NCBI RefSeq assembly: GCF_001650725.1
Contig: NZ_LXVX01000002.1
Span: 1 to 64,000 of the forward strand
DNA length: 64,000 bases
Source: Sphingobium sp. TCM1
GTDB lineage: Bacteria > Pseudomonadota > Alphaproteobacteria > Sphingomonadales > Sphingomonadaceae
Direction: 5' to 3'
Part shown: one piece after another, positions 27,168 through 34,852 of the stretch
Layout of the letters: the number at the start of each line of letters is the position of its first letter
Position numbering within the stretch: position 1 is the stretch's first letter
Position numbers and translations under genes: made by a program
Notes under the pieces: generated by a model
What the model was told of the DNA's origin: nothing
Database searches by the model: none
The model's input: only the letters and a program-made list of their open reading frames with translations

Positions 27168-27961
27168 CCCCGGGCAACAGCAGGTAAATCCGGGGCGTCG
27201 GTCATTGGCACAGCCTGAGTATCTCCCGGCGCCACGTCATTATAGCGCTGAAGGACCAGATTGCCGCGCCGCCCCGCTTGCGGATCGAAACGATATTCTG
27301 TGACCGAGCAGTTGGCGACGTCCCCGTCTCGGTCGATATCCAGAATCTGGGCTTCATCCATATTTTCGATGATGTAGCGCAGGCAGAGGACGACTACCTG
27401 ATGCGCGAAGATGATGACCCTCTGCCCCGAATAATGGAGGGACACCGTGTCCATCAAAGCCCGGAGGCGGAAGATGACATCGCACCAGCTCTCGCCACCG
27501 GGCGGGCGGTGATAGAATTTCCCAAGCGTCTGGCGGAAGGCGGCTTGCTGCGGCTCAAGCTTCGCGACCCCACCCGTCGTTAGCCCGTCAAGGATGCCGA
27601 ACTCCTTCTCGCGCAACCGCTCGTCAATGCAAACGGGCTCCTCCATCGCAGCGCCGCCCTCCCCCCTGAACAGCTTGGCCGTCTCCACGGCCCGGCGATA
27701 GGGTGAGGAGAGGATCACATCGGGTAGCTGGCCTATCCCGCCATGGGCGAACCAACGACCAAGCGCTCTCGCCTGCGCCTCGCCCAAGGCACTGAGCGGG
27801 ACATCGACGTCCCTGCCCTCCAGCGCGATGCGATCGAGCGCAGCTTCATGCGCTGCGTCGCGGGCGACATTCCCAGCACTTTGTCCATGACGGACGATCC
27901 AGAGTTGCGAAGGCCAAGGTGCATGCTCATTATCCATAGAGGGATCAATGCCGCTCAGCAT
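27164..27961 (-). CDS. Histidine phosphatase (phosphoglycerate mutase-like) family protein
   Basis: A 265-residue cytosolic phosphatase. The catalytic RHGQS motif lies near residue 24 ([14 protein letters not shown]), with [26 protein letters not shown] and a C-terminal [12 protein letters not shown] in the place of the second catalytic His. This subgroup is related to 2,3-bisphosphoglycerate mutase and fructose-2,6-bisphosphatase-like enzymes. AGGA upstream supports the ATG at 27961; ATG at 27937 is an alternative. Coupled to the NAD(P)HX dehydratase gene (ATGA overlap), suggesting a metabolite-repair or sugar-phosphate role (inference). Confidence 0.85.
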   Translation of the reverse strand: MLSGIDPSMDNEHAPWPSQLWIVRHGQSAGNVARDAAHEAALDRIALEGRDVDVPLSALGEAQARALGRWFAHGGIGQLPDVILSSPYRRAVETAKLFRGEGGAAMEEPVCIDERLREKEFGILDGLTTGGVAKLEPQQAAFRQTLGKFYHRPPGGESWCDVIFRLRALMDTVSLHYSGQRVIIFAHQVVVLCLRYIIENMDEAQILDIDRDGDVANCSVTEYRFDPQAGRRGNLVLQRYNDVAPGDTQAVPMTDAPDLPAVARG

Positions 27962-28037
27962 CTTGCGGTTCCTGCGATATCGCTAGCGGGACGATCGAAG
28001 CACGCCACCGCGCAGTCGCGAAAGGTCTTGCGCGGGT

Positions 28038-28746
28038 GTCGAGGGCGAGGCTCTGGCGACCGTGGTTGTGAACAAGCTGCGGTGCGAACTAAAGATCGCA
28101 TCAGTAAAGGCTCCGGGCTTCGGCGATCGCAGCAAGGATATGCTCGAAGATATCGCCATAATCACCGGAGGCAACGTCGCCAGCGAGGACCTTGGCGCCA
28201 AGCTCGAGAACGTAATGATTCACATGCTTGCCGGGCCAAGAAGGTCACTATCGACAAGGGCAACGCCACGGTCATCGACGACGTCGGCACCAGGGGCGAT
28301 ATAGACGCACGCGTTGCGCAGATCCGCCAGCAGATCGATGCGACGCCCTCCAACTATGACCGAGGGAAGCTCCAAGAGGGGCTTGCCAAGCTCGACGGTG
28401 GCATAGCGGTGATCCGCGCCGGCGACGCGGCCGAGGTCGAGGTCAAGGAGAAGAAGGATTTGGCCAATAATGCGCTGCATGCCACCCGCGCCTCGGTCGA
28501 AAAGGCCATCCTGCCCGGCGGAGGCATCTCGTTGCTGCGCGCGCTCAAGGCGCGGGATGGTATCAAGGCGGCCAACGACGACCAGCAGTCGGGCTCAACA
28601 TCATCCGCTGCGCGCTCCGCGCCTCCGCTCACAAGATCGCCGAGAATGCCGGCGAGCATGGTGCTTGGATCGTTGGGAAGCTGCTCGAAGCCGAGGACTA
28701 TATTGAGCGTGGACGTAATGGCTCTGTTGTTCGCTATGTGATATGA
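28038..28746 (+). pseudogene. GroEL chaperonin remnant, truncated and in three frames
   Basis: Chaperonin 60 apical and equatorial sequence is spread over three + frames. Frame 1 (28038 on): [19 protein letters not shown] and [30 protein letters not shown], to [11 protein letters not shown]. Frame 2: [69 protein letters not shown] and [11 protein letters not shown]. Frame 3 (from 28591): [33 protein letters not shown], ending in an unrelated tail at the TGA 28744-28746. The first ~250 residues are absent. Two frameshifts plus truncation at both ends make it non-functional; it is a relic of a second groEL copy. Confidence 0.9.
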
Positions 28747-28863
28747 AGGCCGCCGAAAGTGCGGCCCGGCCGCCTAGCTCCTATTCGGATCGGAATGCTC
28801 TTGCCTATCGAGACTATTGACGGATGCGGCTACCATCACGTGGCGTTTTCGTGAGCGCACCGG

Positions 28864-29502
28864 ATGACGACGCCCTCTGATCAGATGACGAACCCGGCGC
28901 AATCCGTTTTGCAGGGGCAACGACTGCGCGACGAGTTGATACAGTCGAGCCGACACTCGCCCCTTGCTACTATCGTAACGGATGCAAGAGCCGGAAATGT
29001 CATCATCGCTGTCAACGAAGCTTTCGAACGGCTGAGCGGCTATGCTGAGTCGGATGTCATCGGCCAAAACTGCCGTTTGCTCTCCGGGGCTGCAACCTGC
29101 CCAAAATCGCGGGCGCTCTTGCGACAGGCTATCAATGCGGGCCGACCGGCATTCGTTACCTTGGTCAACTACCGAAAAGATGGTCAGGCTTTCCATAATG
29201 CCGTCATGATTGCGCCTGTCTATGACAAGGCTGGGCTTCTCACTTATTTCATAGGGACCCAATTGAAGGTGGATGGCGAAGTTCAAGATGCCGGAACCGC
29301 CAAGGCAAGGTTAGCTGTCTTAACCCCCCAGCAGTTGAAGGTTCTCGAGCATATGGCGCGCGGCATGCGCCACGCCGAGATCGCAAAGAACCTTGGCCTT
29401 TCCATCAAAACCATCAAGATGCATCGCGGCGCATTGGTGCATCGCTTGGGTGTGCAGACTTCGACCGAGGCGATCAGGATCGCTGTAGAAGCGGGCCTTT
29501 AA
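28864..29502 (+). CDS. LOV-HTH blue-light-responsive transcription factor, EL222-like
   Basis: A 212-residue protein, near the 222 residues of EL222 from Erythrobacter litoralis, with the same order: LOV domain (about 25-140), linker, LuxR-type HTH (about 150-212). The flavin-reactive cysteine is C70 in GQNCRLLSG, the counterpart of GRNCRFLxG. Further LOV marks: NEAFERLSGY, NYRKDGQAFHNAVMIAPVYD and YFIGTQLKV. The HTH is LTPQQLKVLEHMARGMRHAEIAKNLG with KTIKMHRGALVHRLG. By family, blue light forms a Cys-FMN adduct that releases the HTH for dimerisation and DNA binding. Followed by a PAS hybrid kinase 99 bp downstream on the same strand. Confidence 0.9.
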   Translation: MTTPSDQMTNPAQSVLQGQRLRDELIQSSRHSPLATIVTDARAGNVIIAVNEAFERLSGYAESDVIGQNCRLLSGAATCPKSRALLRQAINAGRPAFVTLVNYRKDGQAFHNAVMIAPVYDKAGLLTYFIGTQLKVDGEVQDAGTAKARLAVLTPQQLKVLEHMARGMRHAEIAKNLGLSIKTIKMHRGALVHRLGVQTSTEAIRIAVEAGL

Positions 29503-29601
29503 CCTGAAGCAAGGCGGTTCGGAATGGCCTTGCCAACCTGTCAGGATTCGATATGGACTTAAGTCCGGGGTGCAAGCCGGGGGGCTTGTTGAGGATGTCG
29601 C

Positions 29602-31542
29602 GTGACGAATTCTGATATGCCCGACGAAGCCGAAGCAAAATTCAAGCTGCTCGTCGACGCGGTTATGGACTACGCGCTTTACATGCTGGATCCGGAAGGC
29701 CGGATCACGACATGGAATAGCGGCGCGCAGAGAGCCAAGGGCTATACTGCTGACGAAATCGTAGGGCGGCATTTTTCCTGCTTCTTCACCCAGGAGGATC
29801 GCGATTCCGGTCTACCGGAAACTGCCTTGCGCGTCGCAGCGCAGGAGGGCCGTTTCGAAGCGGAGGGCTGGCGGATCAGGAAGGATGGCAGCCGTTTTTT
29901 CGCCAATTCCGTTATCGATCCCATCAGGAACGATGCCGGAGAACTGATCGGCTTTGCAAAGATCAGCCGCGACATCACCGAACGCCGTGAAAGAGAACTC
30001 GCTCTCTTTCAGGCGGAACAGCGTTTTCGGCTCCTCGTCCAAGGGGTCAAGGATTGCGCGATCTACATGCTGGATACCGACGGTATCATCACCAATTGGA
30101 ACACCGGGGCCGCAGCGATCAAGGGCTATGGTTCCGACGAGGTCGTGGGCAAACATTTCTCCATTTTCTACACGCAGGATGACCGGGACGCGGGCGCACC
30201 CGAACGAGCGTTGGCGACGGCCCTCGCGGAGGGAAAATATGAGACAGAGGCCTGGCGCGTTCGCAAGGACGGCACGCTGTTTTGGGCAAATGTGCTGGTC
30301 GATCCGATTTATGACGAAGAGGGAAAGCATGTCGGCTTCGCTAAGATCACCCGTGACGCGACCGACAAACGCCAGGCACAGGAGGAGCTGGAAGAAACCC
30401 GCAGCGCGCTGCTTCAGGCGCAAAAGCTGCAGGCCATTGGCGAACTGACTGGCGGGGTGGCCCATGACTTCAACAATCTGCTGACAGTCATAGGCGGGGC
30501 GGCCGAAATGCTCCGAAAAGTCGATCTGCCCGAGGAGAAGCGGGCGCGCTATATCGACAACATAGCAGCAACCGTTGAGCGGGCTTCCACCCTTACCGGT
30601 CACCTTCTCGCATTCAGTCGGCGCCGCGCCATCCGTCCCGAGGTTATCGACCTGAATATCCATCTCGATGCCTGGGCTGAAATTCTATCCCGGTCCCTCG
30701 GGAGCGGCATCACCCTGTCGGTCAAGACATCGGCGAAGAACGCGCGCGTGGAAGTGGACCCGACTGAACTGGAAACGGCCGTCCTGAACGCTGCCGTAAA
30801 TGCCCGCGATGCGATGCCGGGAGGTGGAGACCTCCTCATAGAGACCCGGGACGCCGTCTACGAAAGGCAAGTCGCGGTGGCCATCGACATTACCGATAGC
30901 GGCACTGGTATGTCGGAGGAAACACTCGCCCGCGTCTTCGAACCGTTCTTCACGACTAAACCGATCGGCGAGGGAACAGGACTGGGATTATCCCAGATCC
31001 ATGGCTTTGCGGCCCAAGCAGGCGGCATCGCCCGGATAAGTTCACGCGTCGGATTGGGCACCACGCTCACCATCATCCTTCCCAAGGTCGACAAGACGCC
31101 GGCGGCGATCCAGCAGAAAGGCGAACTTGCCTCAATACCACCGGGGATCAAAGTCCTTCTGGTCGAAGATAATATTCAAGTTCTCCAATTCGCGGAGCAA
31201 TTGTTAGACGATCTGGGGTGCCAGACGGTGTGCGCAAGTAACGCGACTGAAGCACTTGCGCTTCTCCAGGAGCAATCGTTCGATCTCGTCTTCACAGATA
31301 TCGTTATGCCGGGACTGAGCGGTATCGATCTTGCACGACAACTGTACATTCGGGCGCCTGGGCTGCCGGTCCTCCTTGCGACAGGGCATAGTGATCAGCT
31401 TGTTGGGGAAGGAGAGGCGCATCTTTCTGTATTGTCAAAACCCTATGGCGCCGAGACACTGAGCGCAGCGATCGGTCAGCTTATCGCTGCATCCGTTATT
31501 TCGTCAGGATCGAATATTGGAGCCAGCACCTGCGACCCGTGA
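29602..31542 (+). CDS. PAS-PAS hybrid sensor histidine kinase with C-terminal receiver
   Basis: A 646-residue cytoplasmic kinase without membrane helices. It starts with GTG at 29602 after GAGGA (an ATG at 29617 is possible). Two PAS domains (about 12-130 and 140-260) share WNSGAQRAKGY/WNTGAAAIKGY and F-F-T-Q-E-D-R-D motifs, but have no LOV cysteine. The dimerisation helix has phospho-acceptor H288 in GGVAHDFNNLL; the ATPase has N (AAVNARDAM), G1 (DSGTGM) and G2 (GTGLGLS) boxes. A receiver domain (about 515-630) has D566 in FTDIVMPG. Downstream of the LOV-HTH gene; co-function is inferred. Ends at a clear hairpin terminator. Confidence 0.9.
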   Translation: MTNSDMPDEAEAKFKLLVDAVMDYALYMLDPEGRITTWNSGAQRAKGYTADEIVGRHFSCFFTQEDRDSGLPETALRVAAQEGRFEAEGWRIRKDGSRFFANSVIDPIRNDAGELIGFAKISRDITERRERELALFQAEQRFRLLVQGVKDCAIYMLDTDGIITNWNTGAAAIKGYGSDEVVGKHFSIFYTQDDRDAGAPERALATALAEGKYETEAWRVRKDGTLFWANVLVDPIYDEEGKHVGFAKITRDATDKRQAQEELEETRSALLQAQKLQAIGELTGGVAHDFNNLLTVIGGAAEMLRKVDLPEEKRARYIDNIAATVERASTLTGHLLAFSRRRAIRPEVIDLNIHLDAWAEILSRSLGSGITLSVKTSAKNARVEVDPTELETAVLNAAVNARDAMPGGGDLLIETRDAVYERQVAVAIDITDSGTGMSEETLARVFEPFFTTKPIGEGTGLGLSQIHGFAAQAGGIARISSRVGLGTTLTIILPKVDKTPAAIQQKGELASIPPGIKVLLVEDNIQVLQFAEQLLDDLGCQTVCASNATEALALLQEQSFDLVFTDIVMPGLSGIDLARQLYIRAPGLPVLLATGHSDQLVGEGEAHLSVLSKPYGAETLSAAIGQLIAASVISSGSNIGASTCDP

Positions 31543-31555
31543 GGTGGGGGTTTCG

Positions 31556-31575
31556 CTCCCCGTGGGGGGAGTTTT
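31556..31575 (+). terminator. Rho-independent terminator after the hybrid kinase
   Basis: CTCCCC (31556-31561), loop GTGG, GGGGAG (31566-31571), then TTTTA. A 6-bp GC stem with U-run, 14 nt after the kinase stop. Confidence 0.75.
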
Positions 31576-31710
31576 ACGGATTGTAAATTGGCGCGCCGAA
31601 CGGCCGAGGCGCAGTGCGTCATTTTTTTTACGTTCAGGCAACCGTCCGGTTTTGACGTGAGCCGACCTTAAATCGTTACTGCAAACGACCTATGTTGGTC
31701 GCCTGCGGCC

Positions 31711-31773
31711 GAAATAGCTGCTGGCCCGCACCTGGGGACTAAAAATCGGCACCTGAACGGTGACAAAGGATCG
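31711..31773 (+). repeat. Dispersed 63-nt intergenic repeat, copy C
   Basis: Begins GAAATAGCTGCTGG and ends CCTGAACGGTGACAAAGGATCG (middle differs); 63 nt, same orientation as copies A, B and D. Closest to copy A in its last third. Confidence 0.72.
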
Positions 31774-31845
31774 AGATCCCCGGATGTCGTTGAATCATCT
31801 GCAGATTCGCGAAGCGCGGCGCCCACGGCGCCGCGCTCTACTCGT

Positions 31846-32736
31846 TCACGCCTTCCCTGCTACGGCTTGCTTCGATTCGCCACCGTCCGTGACAGGTGCA
31901 GTGCCTGCTTTCACGGTCGGTGCCGACGAATTCGGCTTTGCCGCTGGTCTTGCCGCCTTCGGTGAGCCTGGAGCTTTCCCGGTATTCTTTGGCTTGATCG
32001 TTTCAGCCTCGACACCAAGGGAAACTACCTGATCTTTCCTGCCAGCTTTGGGCGCGGGGGCAGGCTTGTCGTCCGTTGGCGTAGCAATCGACAAACGCTT
32101 TCGCGCTGTTTGCTTGTCCGCAGATGGTTCCTTTTTTCCGGGCTTGGCCGAGGCAGTCTTTGGAGCAGCAATCTTCGTCGTTTTTGATACCGTCTTGGCC
32201 TTGTCCGCCTTACCCTTTTTTATGCCGACATCGGCTGCTTCGGCGGCGACGACTGTGGTGCGCGGAGCTGGATTGATCTTCGAAGCCGCAGCCTTCGGCA
32301 GTGCGTCCTCCTTGCCGTTCTTTGCAATCTTCGTGGGCTTTCTACCCAAACCCAGCTTTTCGGCGACGGCTCGCCGGGCATCGGAATAGGCTGGGGCGAC
32401 CATGGGATAGGACTTGGGCAGATTAAATCGATCGCGATACTGATCCGGCGTCAAACCATGCTGTGCCAGATGTCGCTTCAATGTCTTGTAGGGCTTTCCG
32501 TCGATCAGGCTCAGAATGAAATCGCGCGACGCAGTGCTTCTGCGGATCGATACGGAGGGTACGTAACCTTGCGCTTCCGGCTCGACCTGGATCGCGACCG
32601 GGTTTGTGGCCAATGCCGCACGTGTCGACTTGATCAGGTCAGCCAGACCGTCGGCAGGAACCGTATTGTTGGAGACGAAGGCGCTCAGTAGCTGGACGGT
32701 GAGCGTCGTAAATTCATTGGGTGTTTCATCGGCCAT
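31846..32736 (-). CDS. MucR/Ros-family regulator with a long basic tail
   Basis: A 296-residue protein. Residues 1-135 are MucR/Ros: FTTLTVQLLSAFVSNN near the N-terminus, then LIDGKPYKTLKRHL, LTPDQYRDRFNLP and YPMVAPAYSDARR, with H89 and H93. The usual Cys ligands of the zinc finger are replaced (S76 and D79), so it probably does not bind zinc in the standard way, as known for some Ros homologues. Residues 135-296 are a Lys/Ala/Pro/Thr tail like eukaryotic or bacterial histone H1. MucR proteins silence AT-rich DNA and control surface polysaccharide and cell-cycle genes. Here it sits between a signalling pair and the lasso cluster. Typical MucR is 130-150 residues. Confidence 0.82.
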   Translation of the reverse strand: MADETPNEFTTLTVQLLSAFVSNNTVPADGLADLIKSTRAALATNPVAIQVEPEAQGYVPSVSIRRSTASRDFILSLIDGKPYKTLKRHLAQHGLTPDQYRDRFNLPKSYPMVAPAYSDARRAVAEKLGLGRKPTKIAKNGKEDALPKAAASKINPAPRTTVVAAEAADVGIKKGKADKAKTVSKTTKIAAPKTASAKPGKKEPSADKQTARKRLSIATPTDDKPAPAPKAGRKDQVVSLGVEAETIKPKNTGKAPGSPKAARPAAKPNSSAPTVKAGTAPVTDGGESKQAVAGKA

Positions 32737-33125
32737 TTATGCGAACCCATGGTGTGGAGGGAGGGGATTGATTACTGCGCGTCCAAGAATAAATTGTAAA
32801 TGCCAGGAAAACGGTAGATCGGCTTGATGCAGAATGTTGCGCATCCAAAACCGAGGAACACCAGTTTGAGTACAGTCGGTCTGCTGATACGCCCCATCTG
32901 AGCATGTAAAACTTCCCATCGCTTCGTCTTGAAATCGTCCTGTAGACCATGCATCATCCTGTTGCCGGATGGAGAATGCTGACAGCCTTCCGGTAGGATT
33001 TCCCTGTCAGGCATCAATACGTCCGTCGTGCGTGTCGGACGGTCAGAACAGATGCGGCAGCATCGTTCGAGACACACCTAGCCGATTCACCCCCGAGTTT
33101 TCGGGGCCGTGATGCTGTCAGCCGC
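32737..33125. other. Divergent intergenic region between mucR-like and sigma-factor genes
   Basis: About 390 bases with no gene I can support. It must hold promoters for both genes. The only symmetry I noticed is the short inverted repeat GTCCG (33021-33025) / CGGAC (33036-33040), about 85 bp before the first possible sigma-factor start. Confidence 0.5.
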
Positions 33126-33749
33126 ATGGCCAGGTGTTTCGTGTCCCGTCCCATTCGTGCTTCCGTCCTGGATGAAGGCTTTGGCGAAAAAGTCCCCCAA
33201 GGGGTCGACGAGCGCTCCATGGGCGTCGTCCTGCTGGCCGACGAAGAGATCGACACACCTCTGTTGGCCCAGACCTACCGCACGCAGGCGCCGGGCCTGC
33301 TCCGTTACTTCAAGCGTCAGACACGAGACAGCGATGACGCTTCCGATTTGATGCAGGAGGCTTTCGTGAGGCTTACCGCCCATATGCGAAAGACCCCCCT
33401 CTCCCATCCGGCATCCTACCTGCAGAAAATTGCGCGCAATCTTCTCGTTGATCGCATCCGCCTCTCCAAGCGCGCGGAAGCCGCCTTCGGGAAACAGACA
33501 GCAGAAGATGTCGAAATCGCAGTGGAGCCGGACCAGGGGCTTGCGATCGAAGGAGTCGACAGCCTGCGTCTCTACCGACAGGCCGTGGCCGCCCTTCCCC
33601 AAAGGACGCGGCAGGTCTTTATCATGCAGCGTGCCAAAGGCATGACCTACAAGCAGATATCCGAGGAACTTGGCATTTCTATCCCGACTGTCCAATATCA
33701 TTTCGGTCGCGCGCTTGCGCGGATCGCGCAGGCGCTGGATGGTGAATGA
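33126..33749 (+). CDS. FecI-type ECF RNA polymerase sigma factor
   Basis: Up to 207 residues; the ATG at 33219 (MGVVLLADEE) would give 176 residues, nearer the family norm, and the first 31 residues have no family similarity. Region 2 is DDASDLMQEAFVRL with the following ARNLLVDRIR; region 4 is LPQRTRQVFIMQRAKGMTYKQISEELG with SIPTVQYHFGRAL. FecI-type factors direct transcription of the adjacent TonB receptor operon on signal from FecR. It overlaps fecR by 4 bp. It begins the regulatory arm of the lasso cluster. Confidence 0.9.
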   Translation: MARCFVSRPIRASVLDEGFGEKVPQGVDERSMGVVLLADEEIDTPLLAQTYRTQAPGLLRYFKRQTRDSDDASDLMQEAFVRLTAHMRKTPLSHPASYLQKIARNLLVDRIRLSKRAEAAFGKQTAEDVEIAVEPDQGLAIEGVDSLRLYRQAVAALPQRTRQVFIMQRAKGMTYKQISEELGISIPTVQYHFGRALARIAQALDGE

Positions 33750-34753
33750 TGATGGATAGGCCTTCAGATTTCTTGCGCGACGAGGCGGCAGCATGGTTCG
33801 CCGCCATGCGCGGTCCGGCTGCAGCGGACCGGAAGATGGAGTTTGACGCCTGGATGGCCGCTAGCCCATCGCATCGGGCAGCCTATGCCCGGATCAGCGA
33901 AATATATAATCTCGGAAAGGGCCTGGAATTCGATCACGAACCTGCCATCGCGGCCAATCGGCGCCAGCGACGGCAGCTGTCCGTTCTGGCTGCCGCCCTG
34001 TGTCTCGGCATCATATCTGTCGCCGCTTTTGTCTGGAAACCTCTCCACCCTGGGCCGTCAACCGACGCCGCGCGCTCGATGGCAGTGGCAGCAAAGGCGT
34101 CGAACACGATGCAGACCTCCATTGGCGAGATCCGCAGGATCAAACTGGCCGATGGGTCCATCCTCACGCTCGACACCGGCAGTATCGTTCGAGCCGACTT
34201 CACGGATTCAGCCAGGACTCTCCATCTCGAGCGCGGGCAGGCCCGCTTCGAAGTCGCGCACGAGGCCCGGCCCTTCACGGTCATGGCAGGCGCCCTGTCG
34301 GTCACAGCCCATGGCACAGTCTTCGATGTCAGCGCTATTTCCGATGGTCGCTTCGCTGTCCATCTGCTGCGCGGTTCCGTCGAGGTCACCCAGAGGGACC
34401 GCGCTGAAGGTCAAAGAATATTGACGACCAAAATGCTTTCCCCCGGGCAAGCGGCAGAAACCGGATCCACCGGGCTCAGCCTTCTGAAGCAATTTCCCAC
34501 AAATCCCGCAGGGAACGACTGGCCCTCACTGCTGCGCCAGTTCGACAGGATCGAAGTGGGCGAACTGATCCAGGAAGCAAACCGCTATTCGCGCGTGAAA
34601 ATCCGGGCGCCTGCGCCCGAAGTTGCGGCAATGCGGGCGTCGGGCACGTTCAGGATCAACGATCCCCAGCGTCTGGCCAGCAATCTTGCAGTTCTTCTCG
34701 ATCTGCGCGCCCGGAACGAGCCAGACGGCACAATCAGTATCACGGCCCAATAA
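33746..34753 (+). CDS. FecR-family anti-sigma/transmembrane sensor
   Basis: A 335-residue single-pass inner-membrane protein. The N-terminal cytoplasmic DUF4880 region (FLRDEAAAWFAAMRGP, HRAAYARISE) binds the sigma factor. One helix, LSVLAAALCLGIISVAAFVW, crosses near residues 75-95. The periplasmic FecR domain (RRIKLADGSILTLDTGS, HGTVFDVSAI) follows, then a C-terminal STN-like DUF4974 region (RFDRIEVGELIQEANRYS). It relays occupancy of the TonB receptor to FecI. Coupled to the sigma gene by ATGA and followed, after 99 bp, by the receptor gene. Confidence 0.9.
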   Translation: MMMDRPSDFLRDEAAAWFAAMRGPAAADRKMEFDAWMAASPSHRAAYARISEIYNLGKGLEFDHEPAIAANRRQRRQLSVLAAALCLGIISVAAFVWKPLHPGPSTDAARSMAVAAKASNTMQTSIGEIRRIKLADGSILTLDTGSIVRADFTDSARTLHLERGQARFEVAHEARPFTVMAGALSVTAHGTVFDVSAISDGRFAVHLLRGSVEVTQRDRAEGQRILTTKMLSPGQAAETGSTGLSLLKQFPTNPAGNDWPSLLRQFDRIEVGELIQEANRYSRVKIRAPAPEVAAMRASGTFRINDPQRLASNLAVLLDLRARNEPDGTISITAQ

Positions 34754-34852
34754 AATTTTTCGCCCGCCGGCAGCCCTCTCATAAATCGGTAAATTCGAGC
34801 GTGGTCCCCGTCATGCGCCGCAATCGGCGCGCGACAGAAAAAGGGGGACATA

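Larger units (their letters stand above)
31543..31845. other. Intergenic stretch between kinase and MucR genes
   Basis: About 300 bases between two convergent genes. It holds the kinase terminator and repeat copy C; no gene is supported. Confidence 0.7.

Noticed and set aside
23484..28746. Insertion sequence as the cause of the broken genes
   Set aside because: No transposase, terminal inverted repeats or target duplications were seen near the pseudogenes.
31556..31575. Reading this hairpin as part of repeat copy C
   Set aside because: It lies 140 bases from the repeat and is not shared by the other copies; it has the stem and T-run of a terminator.
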